A program made the position numbers and the translations under genes. A stretch of 64,000 bases of DNA, taken from contig CAXKWD010000011.1 of the NCBI GenBank assembly GCA_964059195.1, positions 17,223,478-17,287,477 on the forward strand, written 5' to 3'. A model generated the notes under the pieces. It worked only from the letters and a program-made list of their open reading frames with translations, ran no database searches and had not been told where the DNA came from. This DNA comes from Ectobius pallidus. Lineage: Eukaryota; Arthropoda; Insecta; Blattodea; Ectobiidae. Below are positions 1-10,962 of the stretch, piece by piece (position 1 is the first letter of the stretch; the number at the start of each line of letters is the position of its first letter).

Positions 1-865
1 CTGATGGGCCGATAGGAAGAAATAGTAACACTACTGCTATTATTAGACTTTGGTATAACCTTCACTACAGCTAATTTCCAGCAGTCAGGGAACACACCAA
101 GCTCCAAGCATTTATTAGAATTATTCGTTATTAGTGAAGGGCTTGACATGTGAACATTTTTAATAATGTTTATAGATTTACCATCGAGACGGATCTTTGA
201 GGTCATTTTGTTTCATGATGATACGTTCTACTTAAGAAAAAGTGAAGTAACAGTCATATGCAGTGGCTAGTTCAACGCTTGTTTCTGCACGAATAAGTTT
301 TTGAGAGTAACTATCCACTGTGTCATCAGGAAAAAACTTACAAGCTAAGGCATTAGGAATGTCCTTTACATTCGTCATGTATCCAGTTTTGGTCTCAATT
401 GTTATTACTTTATTGTGATTCCGTGGTTTTCTACAATATTTATACACAATTCCCCAAGGGTTCGTTTGTGCTGAACAAAACTTCTTCCAACTGTTTCCTT
501 TGGCTTGACAAATCATGTGCCTGTATTCAGATTTGAGCTTATTGTAAGTTTCTTCATATTTTGCACGGAAAAGGTCACATCTCACATGCTTGAGTCTACG
601 CTCACTAGCAAGTACCCTTTTTCTCATTAGCGTGAGCTCAGTGCTCCACTAGTAATTTTTTAATGGTTTTTTTGCAAAGTTTTGGGACATGATATTCACA
701 AAGTTTTACTATAGTGTTGGTAAACTTTTGCGTAAAAGCGTTCAACCTTTCAGGAGTATTAACGGTGTTTAGTTGTTCGGACAAAGTACTGAGTTTTCGG
801 GTAGCTGAGCTCTGGAAATGATTCCATAAAACATTTTTTGTTCTATATTTCCTCGTTAAATACAT
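1..865 (-). pseudogene. Non-LTR retrotransposon ORF2: linker and start of reverse transcriptase (cut by window edge)
   Basis: Two minus-strand frames (638-865 and 232-627) and the remaining 230 bases read as the segment between endonuclease and reverse transcriptase of an I/Jockey-type ORF2. The 232-627 frame has the usual basic, tyrosine/tryptophan-rich stretch (WKKFCSAQTNPWGIVYK). The first ~110 bases translate to the RT entry motif around VKVIPK followed by SYRPI, where RT motif 1 normally starts. Frame changes near 230 and 630 and in-frame stops show it is dead. The catalytic RT core would lie beyond position 1. The family-level call rests on pattern recognition; the exact clade is not resolved. 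Confidence 0.8.
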
Positions 866-899
866 ACCATCAATATTGCCTCACGTGTTTACGGCTGGA

Positions 900-1541
900 T
901 TTATTTTAATCACAATCAGACTGATCAGACAGTGATGGTCGATCGCTCACAGACCATTCAGTAACAAAAGGAAGCAGACTAGAATTGCTTATGCTAAGAT
1001 CTATGAAGCTGGTTGAGCTACCACGTCTATAAGTGGGTGTGTTTCCTTCGTTAAGAATTGTGAGATTATTGATGCAGTAGAATTCGTAAAATTTCTTACC
1101 ACGTTCATCAGTAATCGGGCTCGACCAAGCTGAATGTTTTGCATTAATGTAATTAATAAGGGATTTTGTTTTAATGAATGACATATTTCTGTGAGCGCAT
1201 CTATTATTTTATCTAAAACAGCATCGCAATATATGTTACAGATGTACATAGAAAAGATCTTAATTGTTATGTTCACAGTCACTAGGTCAGGGGAGCAAAA
1301 TTGTTGGAGTTTTTAGAGTATTTGTGTAGTTTGTGACAATAGCCAAGCAATTTAGTTTGCTATTATCATCTGATTCGTACACTACAGCTCCAAAACCAGA
1401 AACTCTGTTGTCTTGTGTGTTAGGTTCTTGTACACAGAGGACTTTTATTTCTAAATTGTATGAACGTGAGTTTTGATCCGGCTGCGATTGAAAGTTACTG
1501 TTAGGTAGGAACTCTTGGGTTGGCACCAGTGACCTGTGCAA
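900..1541 (-). pseudogene. Non-LTR retrotransposon ORF2: apurinic-like endonuclease domain
   Basis: Frames 1287-1541 and 906-1184 on the minus strand read as parts of an exonuclease-endonuclease-phosphatase domain. The upstream frame has GFGAVVY, the typical strand before the catalytic region. The downstream frame has NAKHSAWSS, then ILNEGNTPTYRRG, SFIDLSIS, and ends in WSVSD..SLSDQ, matching the usual order N-x-H-x-x-W, pTy, iDlt, SDH; the terminal His is replaced by Gln. This enzyme nicks target DNA during retrotransposition. The two frames do not join without indels, so the domain is inactive. It sits between ORF1 upstream and RT downstream, as expected for one element running 2368 to 1. 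Confidence 0.8.
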
Positions 1542-1595
1542 ATTCTGCTGGTAAATCGTAAGTTTAGCGATAGTTAATTTTAGATTTCATTATCT

Positions 1596-2368
1596 CTAAA
1601 ATTCTCTTATAAGCCGGACATTCTGGTGAGATCGTTGCATGATTAGGGTTTGATTCCATGAAAAACTTCCTATTAGACATTTACTATTGTACTTTTTGCA
1701 GTTGACACATTCAGTTTTGGTTCTGGGACAAGACGCTAAGTCATGTTCATCTTCACACTGTGAGCAACGTTTTGGTGTCTGACATTCTGCTGCCACATGT
1801 CCAAAACTCAAGCATTGGTAACATCTCAGCACAGGTATATAGCTTTTCACCGCACAGCGGCTGAGACTGATGTATAGTTACCCTTCCTGCATCACTTCTT
1901 GGTAGATAATTGGTGTTACTTCAAACACTGCATACTGAGTAAAGCCATCCTTGGACTTTCTAATAAAGCGCTTCTTCAAATGTTGTGAAGGATCTAGTAG
2001 GCCTATGCATCGTTGTACTATTGGATTCTGCTACAATATGGCGTCCATTAACTTTTCTTCTGGAGGTAACCATCTATTCCATGTATCATTATTCGTGGAT
2101 TATGCTTCACTGGGATTTTTGCTGATATGGTTTTGTCATCCTTTACACTTTCAACAAACTTACAGCATTCATCCATATTTCTAAGCTCTATAACTAGTTT
2201 CTTATCGCAAATCTTTTTTACATTCTTGACTCCAACATCCGTTTCCTTTGAGGTTGATTTCACTAATTGTAGTGTCTGTTCAGAATCTTGAACTTTCTCA
2301 GGATGTTTGGGAGAGATAATTACAACATTTTTTGTTTCTTCTACCTTTCTTGGGTTTCCAATTGCCAT
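1596..2368 (-). pseudogene. Non-LTR retrotransposon ORF1 (gag-like, zinc knuckles)
   Basis: Minus-strand frame 2048-2368 starts with MAIGNPRK and is lysine/glutamate-rich with an RNA-binding-like region (KKLVIELRNMDECCKFVESVK). Frame 1596-1850 carries tandem zinc knuckles: CYQCLSFGHVAAEC (C-x2-C-x4-H-x4-C), CSQCEDEHDLASC, and a third partial CVNC motif, preceded by SYIPVLR as in many I/Jockey ORF1 proteins. ORF1 proteins coat the element RNA. The 1850-2048 join contains stops and frame changes. The start at 2368 is the first ATG of the long frame; the element's 5' UTR would lie beyond it. Confidence 0.82.
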
Positions 2369-2816
2369 AGCAATTTAGCACTTTAATTAAGTGTTTTCTT
2401 TACGAACTTCACCGAGTTAATTACATCCTCACACCATTTCTTATTTCCACTTTTGTCACCATTGAGTATTTCTAATTACTTACTTATTTCATTTTCTGCA
2501 GAGCGATATTGCTCAAGAACATCTCCATCCATTCACTGCCATCTTGACTTTTTTGCATTGCTGCCTTGTAATCATGAATTTAATGTTTTTTAAAATCCAA
2601 CATAGTAACTTAGTACACATTTAGAAACAGGAATGTCAGTATTACACTTTGAAAATAAACAATCTTCTGGTACTTGTATGTCGTAACTTCTAAATATGTG
2701 TATAAGAGAAAAAGTGATAATTAAAAAATATATATATATATATATACTTCCACTTCTCATAATGACAAAAATTAAATCTCACAAAGACAATGTGTCCTGA
2801 AGAGATTTTTTTGTTT
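2369..2816. other. Intergenic, AT-rich, with a TA microsatellite
   Basis: No coding signal seen. A run of about ten TA dinucleotides lies at about 2728-2747. The stretch separates the non-LTR element from the piggyBac remnant; I could not find a convincing TTAA-flanked terminal repeat of the latter here. Confidence 0.6.
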
Positions 2817-4456
2817 CTAATCATCACAATCACTGCCAACGCACTCCTCGCAAACTGAAACTGAATGTTCCTTACATATTAATTTGTAGCGTCTCTTGCA
2901 TGTGGTTTTGGTTTTCCGGTCCTTTTTCCGGGACACACCTCACATCTCCCAGAAGACAACCTAGCTCTCTTCTCTCTTGGCTCTTCAACTCCAGAGATGG
3001 ACCTAACAGCAGATTTGATAAGTGAGGGCAAATGTTTTAGCGTAGAACGATGAGACAAGTTTTGTTTCACAAGCTCCAGAGCTAGTTCTTTTAGAAAGTT
3101 TTGTCTAATAACAGGTTCCTGTGAATCTAAATGGTTGGCTTTGTAGATCAGTAAATTTATTGCCGTAACATTCAGAAGACCAAAAAAAAAAACAAAGGCC
3201 AGCGGCGGGATTTTCTAGAAACACTGTAAGTTCCGCATAGCTCGTCCACTACAGCAGTTCCTCCCTTAATAACATTGTATAATGTTATGACTTCTGGTTT
3301 ATTCTGTTCTCCAGAGTCTGGATCAAAGGAGGTATCATAATGCATGGTGGATGCAACAAGAACTACTTTCCCAGGTTTGGGCACTCCTGAAAACCAAACA
3401 GGCTTGAATATTTTTCTCGTCATTTCTTCTCAACAAATTCGATAGGAATTTCTTGCTTATTGGCTCTTACTGTGCCAATACATGTCAAGTTATGGTTGGT
3501 AAGTAAATCTCTTGCAAGAGGAATGCTCATGAACCAGTTGTCAAATGTTATATTACGTCCAGTAATAAACGGAGTAATCAACCGTTTCACAACCTCAGGC
3601 TGCTGGCCGCAATAGATTTCCAAGTTACCGACATAGAATATACGGGAATCTGCTACGCCAAAAATTTTAATGCTATATTTGGCAGGTTTGCTTTTTATGT
3701 ATTGCCTGAAGATGCAGTTACCTTGAAAAGGTTCCAGTTTTTCATCAGTTGTACAGTACTCACCTACTGTATAGTTTTCCTGAAAATTCTTCACTACACC
3801 CTCAAGGATATTTCTGGTTGGAGCCAGCCTGTCTGTCATCTTTCTTGCTTGCCTTGTGTGGATGTCATCAAAACGAAGACATCGTTGATGCCCATTGTTT
3901 CAGGAAATAAGGTGACACCAGTTCCATCTAATGTCCACAACTCTCTAGCATTTAGATGAGCTGATCTCATAACTCCAGCAAAGTATAAGAGGCCAAACAG
4001 AGCTTTTATTTCAACAGAATCAGTAACCATGGCATCTCTGTCTCTACTGAAATTGCCTTGAATGGAGATGTATATGTCGGTGCAGTTTAGTATTTCGTCA
4101 AGGATTTCGTCAGTTATGAACCGTGACCAAATTTCAAACTGTGATTTTGCTCCTCGAATCGGACCTTTGCAGCTTGGAAGATGACTAACTATATTGCATG
4201 ATCTTGTCCTTACGTTCCTTGGTGGTGCAGATTTTTTCCACAGAGTACCATCCTTTCCTTTATAACTTGCCTGAGATATTGCAGCTACCTCCCTTCCATA
4301 GTCATCACTATCTGCCTCTTGCTCAGTATGTGTATTATGATCACTCTCGGAAATGTGATCATTCTCATCCTCAGACTCATTATTTATCTCATATTCGTTT
4401 GCACAATGATCTAAATAAGATGCCATATCTCTGTCTTGTTCAAATTTATACTCCAC
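2817..4456 (-). pseudogene. piggyBac-family transposase, nearly full length, frameshifted
   Basis: piggyBac transposases cut and paste DNA at TTAA sites. From the ATG at 4456: an acidic N-terminus, then the catalytic core. The three core aspartates are visible in context: TTDEKLEPF, ITFDNWFMS, and TAVVDELCGTYS just before RRWPL. The C-terminal cysteine-rich zinc domain is present: RCEVC, then in a shifted frame TCKRRYKLICKEH and VCEECVGSDCDD, ending at a TAG at 2817-2819. I see four frame breaks: near 3885 (the CLRFDD motif continues in another frame), near 3421, in an A11 tract at about 3181-3191, and near 2910. Otherwise the length (~545 codons) is normal. No flanking TIRs were identified, so the element ends are unknown. 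Confidence 0.92.
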
Positions 4457-4590
4457 ACTTCAAGTCATGTGGCTCCGTTATCACACATTTTTTACCCAAG
4501 CCCTAGAAAACACACCTTTACTTAGCAAGACAATGTGTGAAACTGCAGTACCTACACATAATTACAAAGAGGGACATTTGGTTGAAAGGT

Positions 4591-5106
4591 ACCGCATTGG
4601 CCCGAAAATAAGACGACCTCGAATATAAGACAACCCTGAATTTTTGAAGGGTAGTTACGAAAAAATAAATAAAATATCTTACTAGTACATTTTGCTTCAC
4701 ATAAAACAGAAGTTTGAAGTTCATGTCGTAACTTCTTCTCTCGCCTTTATTTACGCATTGAGACAATGAAGATGCTTTCTTTTCCACATGGTCTGCCATG
4801 TTGGTGGTCCAACAAAGCATTATGCATAGAGAATAGAGATGCCAAGCAGTGCAGTACACGGCAGTACAAGGAGAAGCGCGAATTCGGGAACAATAAAGTT
4901 CGGTAAAATTCGGTAATTTCCGCACAACTTTGACCTTGGATCGGACGCACGCGATTTGCGTGGGGATACCCGCTACACACGTGCACAGCTGCATTCATGA
5001 TTGGAGAGTTGTTGAGTCTTTAGGCTGCGCGTATAAGATGAGTATAGTTTTTAAAAGCACATTTTCAGGGAAAAAACATCCGTCTTATATTCGGGCCAAT
5101 ACGGTA
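4591..5106. mobile_element. Short non-autonomous DNA element with ~25-bp TIRs
   Basis: Left end ACCGCATTGGCCCGAAAATA at 4591 is matched in reverse complement by the right end TATTCGGGCCAATACGGT (about 5088-5105), with the repeat continuing inward through AAGACG. The interior has no transposase-like frame. It lies just upstream of the piggyBac remnant. TIRs of the form 'accgtattggcccgaatataagacg' are common in animal genomes; the superfamily is not assignable by eye. Confidence 0.7.
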
Positions 5107-6390
5107 TATGGAAGCCCATTGTGTCTAACAGTGCTACCAACGTATCAAAGTTAGAGCTGGGTATTTTTTACCCACGCGTGTGCTTACAGGTTAAAAAAAG
5201 AACAGAGCGTGCAGAGTTCTGTAGCATCCCCTTTTCATGAGTTGCAAGGGTTATAATGACAGAAAACTGGCCCCCTAACCATTTATCCTCTCATAAAGAG
5301 ATCCTTCTAATCGGAATTTTAATATTAGTCTCCCAGTGCTGAAGCTAATATTATTACAGTGGCTGGCACGGAGCGAAACTTACAGTAGCCTATTTAATTA
5401 GTCTTAATTTTTGTACAAAAGATAAAAAACTTGTGCTTCAGAATTAGCAGGCTACAAGAATGTGGTAGCCCACATGGCCCCAACACAGATAAGGAATCTT
5501 TACTTTGAATTTTAAACTGCCTATTAATTTAGACACGGGATTTTACACGAACCTTTCAGGTAATTAATGTAATTTTACCTTTGAAAAGTCAAATCCTCTT
5601 CGTCAATGTATGACCTACCAAAGTACCAACTGCTCACAACGTCAATGAAATGGAACGAGGTCTGAAGTGACTGGTGTCTACTGTCTAGCGTCATACAAGA
5701 TTTGTTCCCAAAGCAAGCACATGACTGCTTGAGAATTTGTTGTACTGCGCATGGCTTGGTTCCTGATATAACTCTTATATTAACTACTTAATATTCATAT
5801 AGGTAGGTAAATATTCTGCAGTACACTCTTACCTCTTATAATGAGAAAGGACAGGAAAACACTTTATGTGGTTCCTTATAGTCTCCTTATTCTCTTCTTG
5901 TTTTTTTTTGTACTAGGCTCATGACATCCTCTTCTCTCTTTCTGAATTACTTGATGTTGTGCCGGAAACTCGGGTGGTAGCTGGAACGGTCATCGGAATA
6001 GGGTTTTAGGTTAATGTGGGCGCCAAAAGGATTGGATCCAAGGGTTCAGGTAAGGATTAATGTTCCTTGGTCCATACCTTTAATGAAGTTCTTGTAGCGA
6101 TGACGTCTTCCAGAAGCATGATATCTCGAGGGGTGTTGAGCTGGTTTAAGTCCACTTTCAGGACTTCTAGCTGAGATCTTTAGAAATGCGAAGTTTCGCA
6201 TGAGCGGTTATCTCTTGTGACTCTGTATTGTTATAAGATTAGTGTGTAAATTTCAATCTCCTGGCTAAAGGGTTGGTCTTGTAACTTCTTCCAATATTCT
6301 GTTATAATATTATTTAGTATGTATTCTTAAAGTTATGATATTAATTACATATGAATATATATGTATGTCTATATATTCAGTTTCAATGTT
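5107..6390. other. No recognisable feature
   Basis: AT-rich single-copy-looking DNA. No frame with coding character, no TIR pair and no tandem repeat noticed. Confidence 0.5.
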
Positions 6391-6443
6391 CATCTCTTCT
6401 TAATATTATCATCTCCCTTTATTAGTTGGTATTTCTTGGTCAG
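6391..6443. repeat. Direct repeat, copy 1 (fragment of the RT remnant at 7.1 kb)
   Basis: About 46 bases starting TCTTAATATTATCATCTCCC recur nearly unchanged at about 7093-7141. The second copy lies inside the RT-like minus-strand frame, so this is probably a detached fragment of another copy of that retroelement. Confidence 0.7.
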
Positions 6444-6863
6444 GGGCTGCAAATGGCTTAGGAAGACAACTACCATACGAATTCAGGAGGCTTGGATACT
6501 GATGGGGGAGTGATAGTGATAGTTTATTAGCATCCCATTGATCATTTGGTTACAATTTCCATTGTTACATGATATAGGACTTGTCATTAGTGTAAATAAA
6601 TCTAGTCTATTCTACAATAATTATACTACTAACATTGAAATTGCAAAATTACCTTAGTGCTATACAGTTTATCTTATTGTTACATGAATTATCTTAAGGC
6701 TATCTAAGTTATCTTAGTGCTACACAAATTATCGTATTCCTACACAGATTGTCTTATTGCTAAACAATGATGCTACTCAACTATGTTGCTCATCAGTGTA
6801 TTCTTTTATCTTATAGTGTGCGTTCTCTATTAGGAATTGCATGGATTTTTTTAATCATATCTG

Positions 6864-7141
6864 TTATATTGATTTAAGCGAGTTAGGCAGCTTGGACCAT
6901 AGTTTTATTCCTGCATAGTTAGGACCTTCCTCAAAGCTTTTTAGATTATGTTTTTCTGTTCTGTAGTCATTCTTTTGTCTTGTGTTGTGTGAATGTATGT
7001 CTTTATTTGTTACAATATTTCCTTGTTTCTGTATTAGACTCATTATAGTCTTGTAGATATAAATTGACGTGTATGTGCATATACCTAAGGTGCTCATCTT
7101 AATATTATCATCTCCCTTTATTAGATGGTATTTCTTGGTCA
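6864..7141 (-). pseudogene. Non-LTR reverse transcriptase, extreme C-terminal remnant
   Basis: The minus-strand frame contains LGICTYTSIYIYKTIMSL, then HSHNTRQKNDYR, then EGPNYAGIKLWSKLPNSLK. This is the typical tail of many insect non-LTR RT proteins: a 'lgilt..slyiye' helix, 'HnTRqk.d' motif, and 'y.giklyN.LP..ik'. Only the last ~90 codons remain; no catalytic motif is present. The frame abuts the gene fragment at 7158-7757 in the same orientation but shares no domain with it. Confidence 0.72.
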
Positions 7142-7157
7142 TCTTCCTTTGTGATAT

Positions 7158-7757
7158 ATCAGATTTTGTTCTCACATTTTGATTTTATTCTGCCTTTGTA
7201 GTTAACTGATCCAAGGCCCCAGTAGGCTGTATGGATATTTTGTCTGCCTTGCTTAATAAACATACTGTTAGAGCAATTTTTCTGCTTCTCATTTCTAGCA
7301 GGGACTTTAGAATTATCAGTTGAAATATATGCCCTATCGTGCTGCTGGTTAATTCTTCTTTATTTCCTTTCCATTCCTCTTTAACTGCTAGCTTTTTGCG
7401 TTTTCGTGGTTTATTACTTTCTTCAAAGTTAACATTATCGTCTACAGTTTCTCTGTTCTGATTCTGATGATTTACTTGCACACGTCAGCATCCTTATGTG
7501 TTACATCCTTTACAAGACAGGATCCATTTTCATCGGTGGTCTCTGTAAGCATAATAAAGCAAATATTTATAAGAAGGAAAAAGAAAATATTTAACTGGAC
7601 TGGAATAGTAGCCATATTTGTTTGCCTACTCACCATAAGCAGTAGACTCGTTCGGTTGATATGAAGGATCACCATCTGAATCTGAATCAATGAGCTGCCT
7701 GAGCATCTCTTCATCCTTTTCATGTTGTAATTCTTCTTCAGATGCAGATAGAAATAA
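7158..7757 (-). pseudogene. Spliced transposon-like gene fragment (acidic N-terminus, then a basic conserved block)
   Basis: Exon 1 (~7757-7634) encodes an acidic stretch (EEELQHEKDEEMLRQL, DSDSDGDPSY) and ends at TATG followed by GTGAGT. The acceptor GCTTACAG ends at 7543. The 91-bp intron joins codons in frame (Y-E-T-T-D). Exon 2 runs to VCK and a stop; the next frame continues with NKPRKRKKLAVKEEWKGNK, and after one more shift with VPARNEKQKNCS and NIHTAYWGLGS. This order (RKRK..W..N, then PAR...C, then a ..YW.L tail) resembles the N-terminal region of multi-copy arthropod proteins I associate with transposons; this is recognition, not proof. Two frame breaks argue for a pseudogene. One break sits at GCAAGT, which could instead be a GC-type donor. 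Confidence 0.5.
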
Positions 7758-7841
7758 TAATATAATAACAATAATAATATTAATTATTGTAACTAAAATA
7801 ATCACAAACACACACATTAATAAACAGATTCTAATACACAA

Positions 7842-8478
7842 TTGAAGGATTTTTTTCTAAAAACAGCCCTTGTCAAAAAAGTTAATTTTTCAGGAGACAC
7901 AAAAAACGTTCTATGGTCTACATACACTGAAGGACAAACAAGACGTTAAAGATGGTGAATCTACAGGTTATGTGAGTTGACTTAGAAAATTTGAAATAAT
8001 TAATGCTTAAATAGGACTGTTATAAGTGACTGAAGCCAAGCATGTCGTGACAAGAGTTGTTTATGGCTGAAACATGTAAAATATAGATCAACAAATAATC
8101 CCTACAAAAAATGCAAAAATTATAGCACTACATTCAATTCTCTTCACCACTGCTTTTTCTGAATGATCAATGTCCATCTCACCATTTAGCATTACAATCA
8201 TTTCTCTTCCCCACTACTGTTGTCTGAATTATCAATGTCCACCTCACCATTAATGTTACTTTCTTCTTCTGCTCCTCCTCCTTGTGCCAGAGTAAAAAAA
8301 AAACTGATGACTGTTTGGTCTTAATAAACCATAAAGGTTTTTTTTTTCTTGTTTTTTTTTTTTTTTCTTCTTTTCTTTCAAATTTTGTATTTTTGGTGGT
8401 TTTATTTTTGGAGGTTCACTGTACGTTTGAGGAAAAGAGAGTACTTGAGGAATTGCTGACCTACTACGCATATTAATT
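7842..8478. repeat. Low-complexity stretch with a ~65-bp duplicated segment
   Basis: At about 8131-8262 a ~65-bp unit (ATCAATGTCCA[T/C]CTCACCAT core) occurs twice in tandem. On the minus strand the units read as short acidic peptides (NGEVDIDNSDNSS). A T-rich/pyrimidine tract follows at 8338-8405. No gene is supported. Confidence 0.5.
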
Positions 8479-8826
8479 GATCTCCATGGACCTGAGTAGG
8501 AGTCCCATACCCTGACAAATGGTGACTTGATCTATTCGATATATCCGAAGACCCTTAAGGTTCATTGCATTAATGCCAGCAGGTTTGCGAAAGTATCTCT
8601 TCACTGCCTCTTTAATATTATGAAAGTCTTCATGATACATTGTCATCCAAGACCCATGGATTGTTTAGAATCTGATTTCAATATACCGAATGAATGGGTT
8701 ACGGAACACTACAAGTACAACGCTCCAGGTGATCGCGAGTCGATGTCTCAGATCGATCAGCAAGAACAACAGCAGCAACAGGAGCCCTTCCTTGATGACT
8801 TCGCGGACGTTAGTCAGTTGGCTTGA
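8479..8826 (+). pseudogene. Possible CRAL-TRIO (Sec14-like) lipid-binding domain remnant
   Basis: Reading from 8479 in one frame: DLHGPE, stop, ESHTLT, then IYPKTLKVHCINASRFAKVS and FNIMKVFM. The order D-l-x-G, 'l.p..', 'yP.rlk.ih.iNap..f', 'l.kpfl' is that of the CRAL-TRIO lipid pocket, which binds hydrophobic ligands such as tocopherol or retinal. The remainder is more base-balanced than its surroundings: an acidic/glutamine-rich tail ending LDDFADVSQLA and a stop at 8826. The in-frame TAG and missing 'LP.eyGG' motif make this weak; it could be an unrelated exon. Confidence 0.3.
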
Positions 8827-9088
8827 GAAAGATCCGGTGGTCGGATTGAAACGTAGCCTGTGTTTTAGTTTTTTAATTCTTAACTATTTTGCATCCACAC
8901 TTAATTTATCTATTTATCTATTTTTTATATTCTATTATAAGATACATTGTCGTGACTTTAAATGGACTTGGATGGGACCTACAGGAAAACAATAGATTAT
9001 TCCATTCCTCAGGTGTTTCCACTCACACCTTGCTTTTCTTCTTTGCTATGATCGAAAAATCTTGATCGTTGGGTAAGAAGGACATAAG

Positions 9089-9710
9089 CTAAATTGGTGG
9101 GAGGGGAGCGTAGTCCCCTGTCAAATGGTTCCTCAGTAGATCTGAGATAGAGCATGGAGTGTAAGAATTCCTTTGGATGCAAGATCTATAGATAAGTCGA
9201 TGGTGTAACACCAAATATGTTGGTGAATCCTCTCCACCTATCTGCGCAAGCACAATCTGGTAGTCGAAGGTAGCCATCCTTCGATGGTACGATTACATAA
9301 TGGAGGTTGCAGGTCTCTTGAGTTTGATGTGCATAGCTGATACCCTTGTGTATTTCTGCAGTTACATGTTTTGAACGGTCAAGTGCTGCGACATATTTAG
9401 TACCCTGTACTCTAGTGGTGTCATTGGCTATACAGTCGGTGATCAAGTTCTCAACGAACTTGCAGTAATCTGCATCTTCAAAGACCTCTCTACATCTGGT
9501 CTTTTCTTCTTGTGTCATGTCCGAACTCTCTAGAACAGACACTAATGTCTCTTCTCTGTCTATCGGTTTACCAGGTATTACATGATAAGCTGGTACAATG
9601 GTGGTGTGTGTGCTCTGGATAGACTTGGATTTGAGATAAGGTAGAAGTCTATGTTCTAAGTAAATACTATTAAAGTTGTATAGAATTGGGAGAGCTCTCT
9701 CAACATCTTG
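9089..9710 (-). pseudogene. Unidentified protein fragment, 174-codon open frame
   Basis: An uninterrupted minus-strand frame runs from just after a TAG at about 9711 to a stop at 9186. Features: RALPILYNFNSIYLEHRLL, a VIPGKPIDREET motif, a charged helix (MTQEEKTRCREVFED), RSKHVTAEIHKG, and a cysteine pair in LRLPDCACADRWRGF. A +1 shift after GVTPST keeps another ~25 codons open (IDLSIDLASKGILTLHALSQ), which suggests one recent frameshift. Base composition is less AT-rich than the flanks. I do not recognise the family; a host gene piece, a retrocopy or an old viral insertion are all possible. The upstream end coincides with the edge of the duplicated MULE segment at ~9702. Confidence 0.55.
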
Positions 9711-10962
9711 CTACATCTGCAATGCAGGTGTGTGCACTACCAACACTTATAACACGGTTGTTTTTGTCTGTTGTAATTCTTGCGTAATATTTTTCACATA
9801 ACCAGTTCGTTGTAGATTTATTTTTTTTACTTACGTTGAATCTTAATTTTTCAGCTTACATTTCATATTCGATTCCCAGATAGAAAGCTCATTACAAGTT
9901 GTAAACATCCTCTAAATATTCTTATCATGTTCATTGCCAACAGGATCACACTCCTTATTTCCTACCAAAAAACGGAAGATTGAGAGCAGAATGCTGCAAA
10001 AAATGTTGTATATTACTTTAAAAATTTCTAAAGTATCATAATTATCGTTCACATGCTCTGTCATGAAAAATGTCACAGTTATTAACGAACATGGACTGTT
10101 TAAAAGCTTGTACAAACTTGTACAAATAATATCCAATACTTCATTTCCAATACTACATTATGTATTTCACCGTACAAATTCCACATTAGTCCATTCGTAT
10201 CACCTTCAAGCCATTGCTGAACGAAGTAAGCATTAAACTTTGTCAGTCTTTTATTCTGAGGAGAGTTTCCGATTGTAAAGAGCCTTGCATCGTCAATGTA
10301 GGAAGGTGGTATCAGATCATGAGTAGACATTTTTAAAATGTCTGGTTAAAATGAAAACTGGTATCAGGAAATACTTTACTCCAGGATTGTATGACAGACA
10401 TTTCAAAGTTCATTTTGACAACCTTTGGTTTCTATTCAGAGCAATGATTGTAGATTAAAAAGTGCAAGCTCTCGTACGTTAATCATTTTTTGTCTGGAAG
10501 TAGAGCATAAACCAATGGAACAACCTGAGTTGCTATGTTCCCTGTAAAGCTCTGTTGTATAGTGAATATCTGATTAAACTGCTTACAGCAACTCTTGAAA
10601 GTACCATCGATGAACTTTAGTGTTGATTCTTTAAGGGCTTCCTTAGCTATTTTACCGGCAAATATTAATATTCTGTTATCAGCCCCGTCGTCTTTCCATC
10701 AAAAAGTCACTTCCCCCGGTTAGTTGTGCAGGTAAGGTTTATATCGCTTCTGTCGATTGGTACTGCCGTAGTATGCAATTCTTTTCGCCTATGTCTATAC
10801 AGTGTTGGGGCTAAAGAATTAAATAGGGGAATTGTCGTTACAAACTTGTGACCTAAACTTGAAAATTCCTGAAGTACATCCCTGTACACTGCTGGTACGG
10901 GATTAACTTTTTCTCTTACCCTTTTTTTTTACAGACGAATTTGAGTTTTTCTATTTTACATC
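9702..10962 (-). pseudogene. Mutator-like (MULE) transposase, copy A
   Basis: The minus strand gives, in order: a FLYWCH/MULE-type linker (SFN-like PLFNSLAPTLYRHRRKEL at 10707-10889), FLMERRG, then the MULE domain start with the catalytic aspartate in TLKFIDGTFKSCCKQFNQIF, then VVPLVYALLPDK, KVFPDTSFHFNQTF, and the C-terminal NKRLTKFNAYFVQQWLEGD (10100-10330). MULE transposases move DNA with a DDE core. Several stops and shifts are present, and a ~60-bp segment found in copy B (about 11598-11657) is missing here. Downstream, 9702-10140 repeats 10963-11400. A sequence resembling an intron acceptor (TTTTTTGCAG) precedes the 'CATTCTGCT' segment. Confidence 0.72.

Noticed and set aside
4518..4994. 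158-codon minus-strand frame
   Set aside because: It lies largely inside the TIR element at 4591-5106, has no domain and is cysteine/aromatic-rich like random AT-poor DNA.
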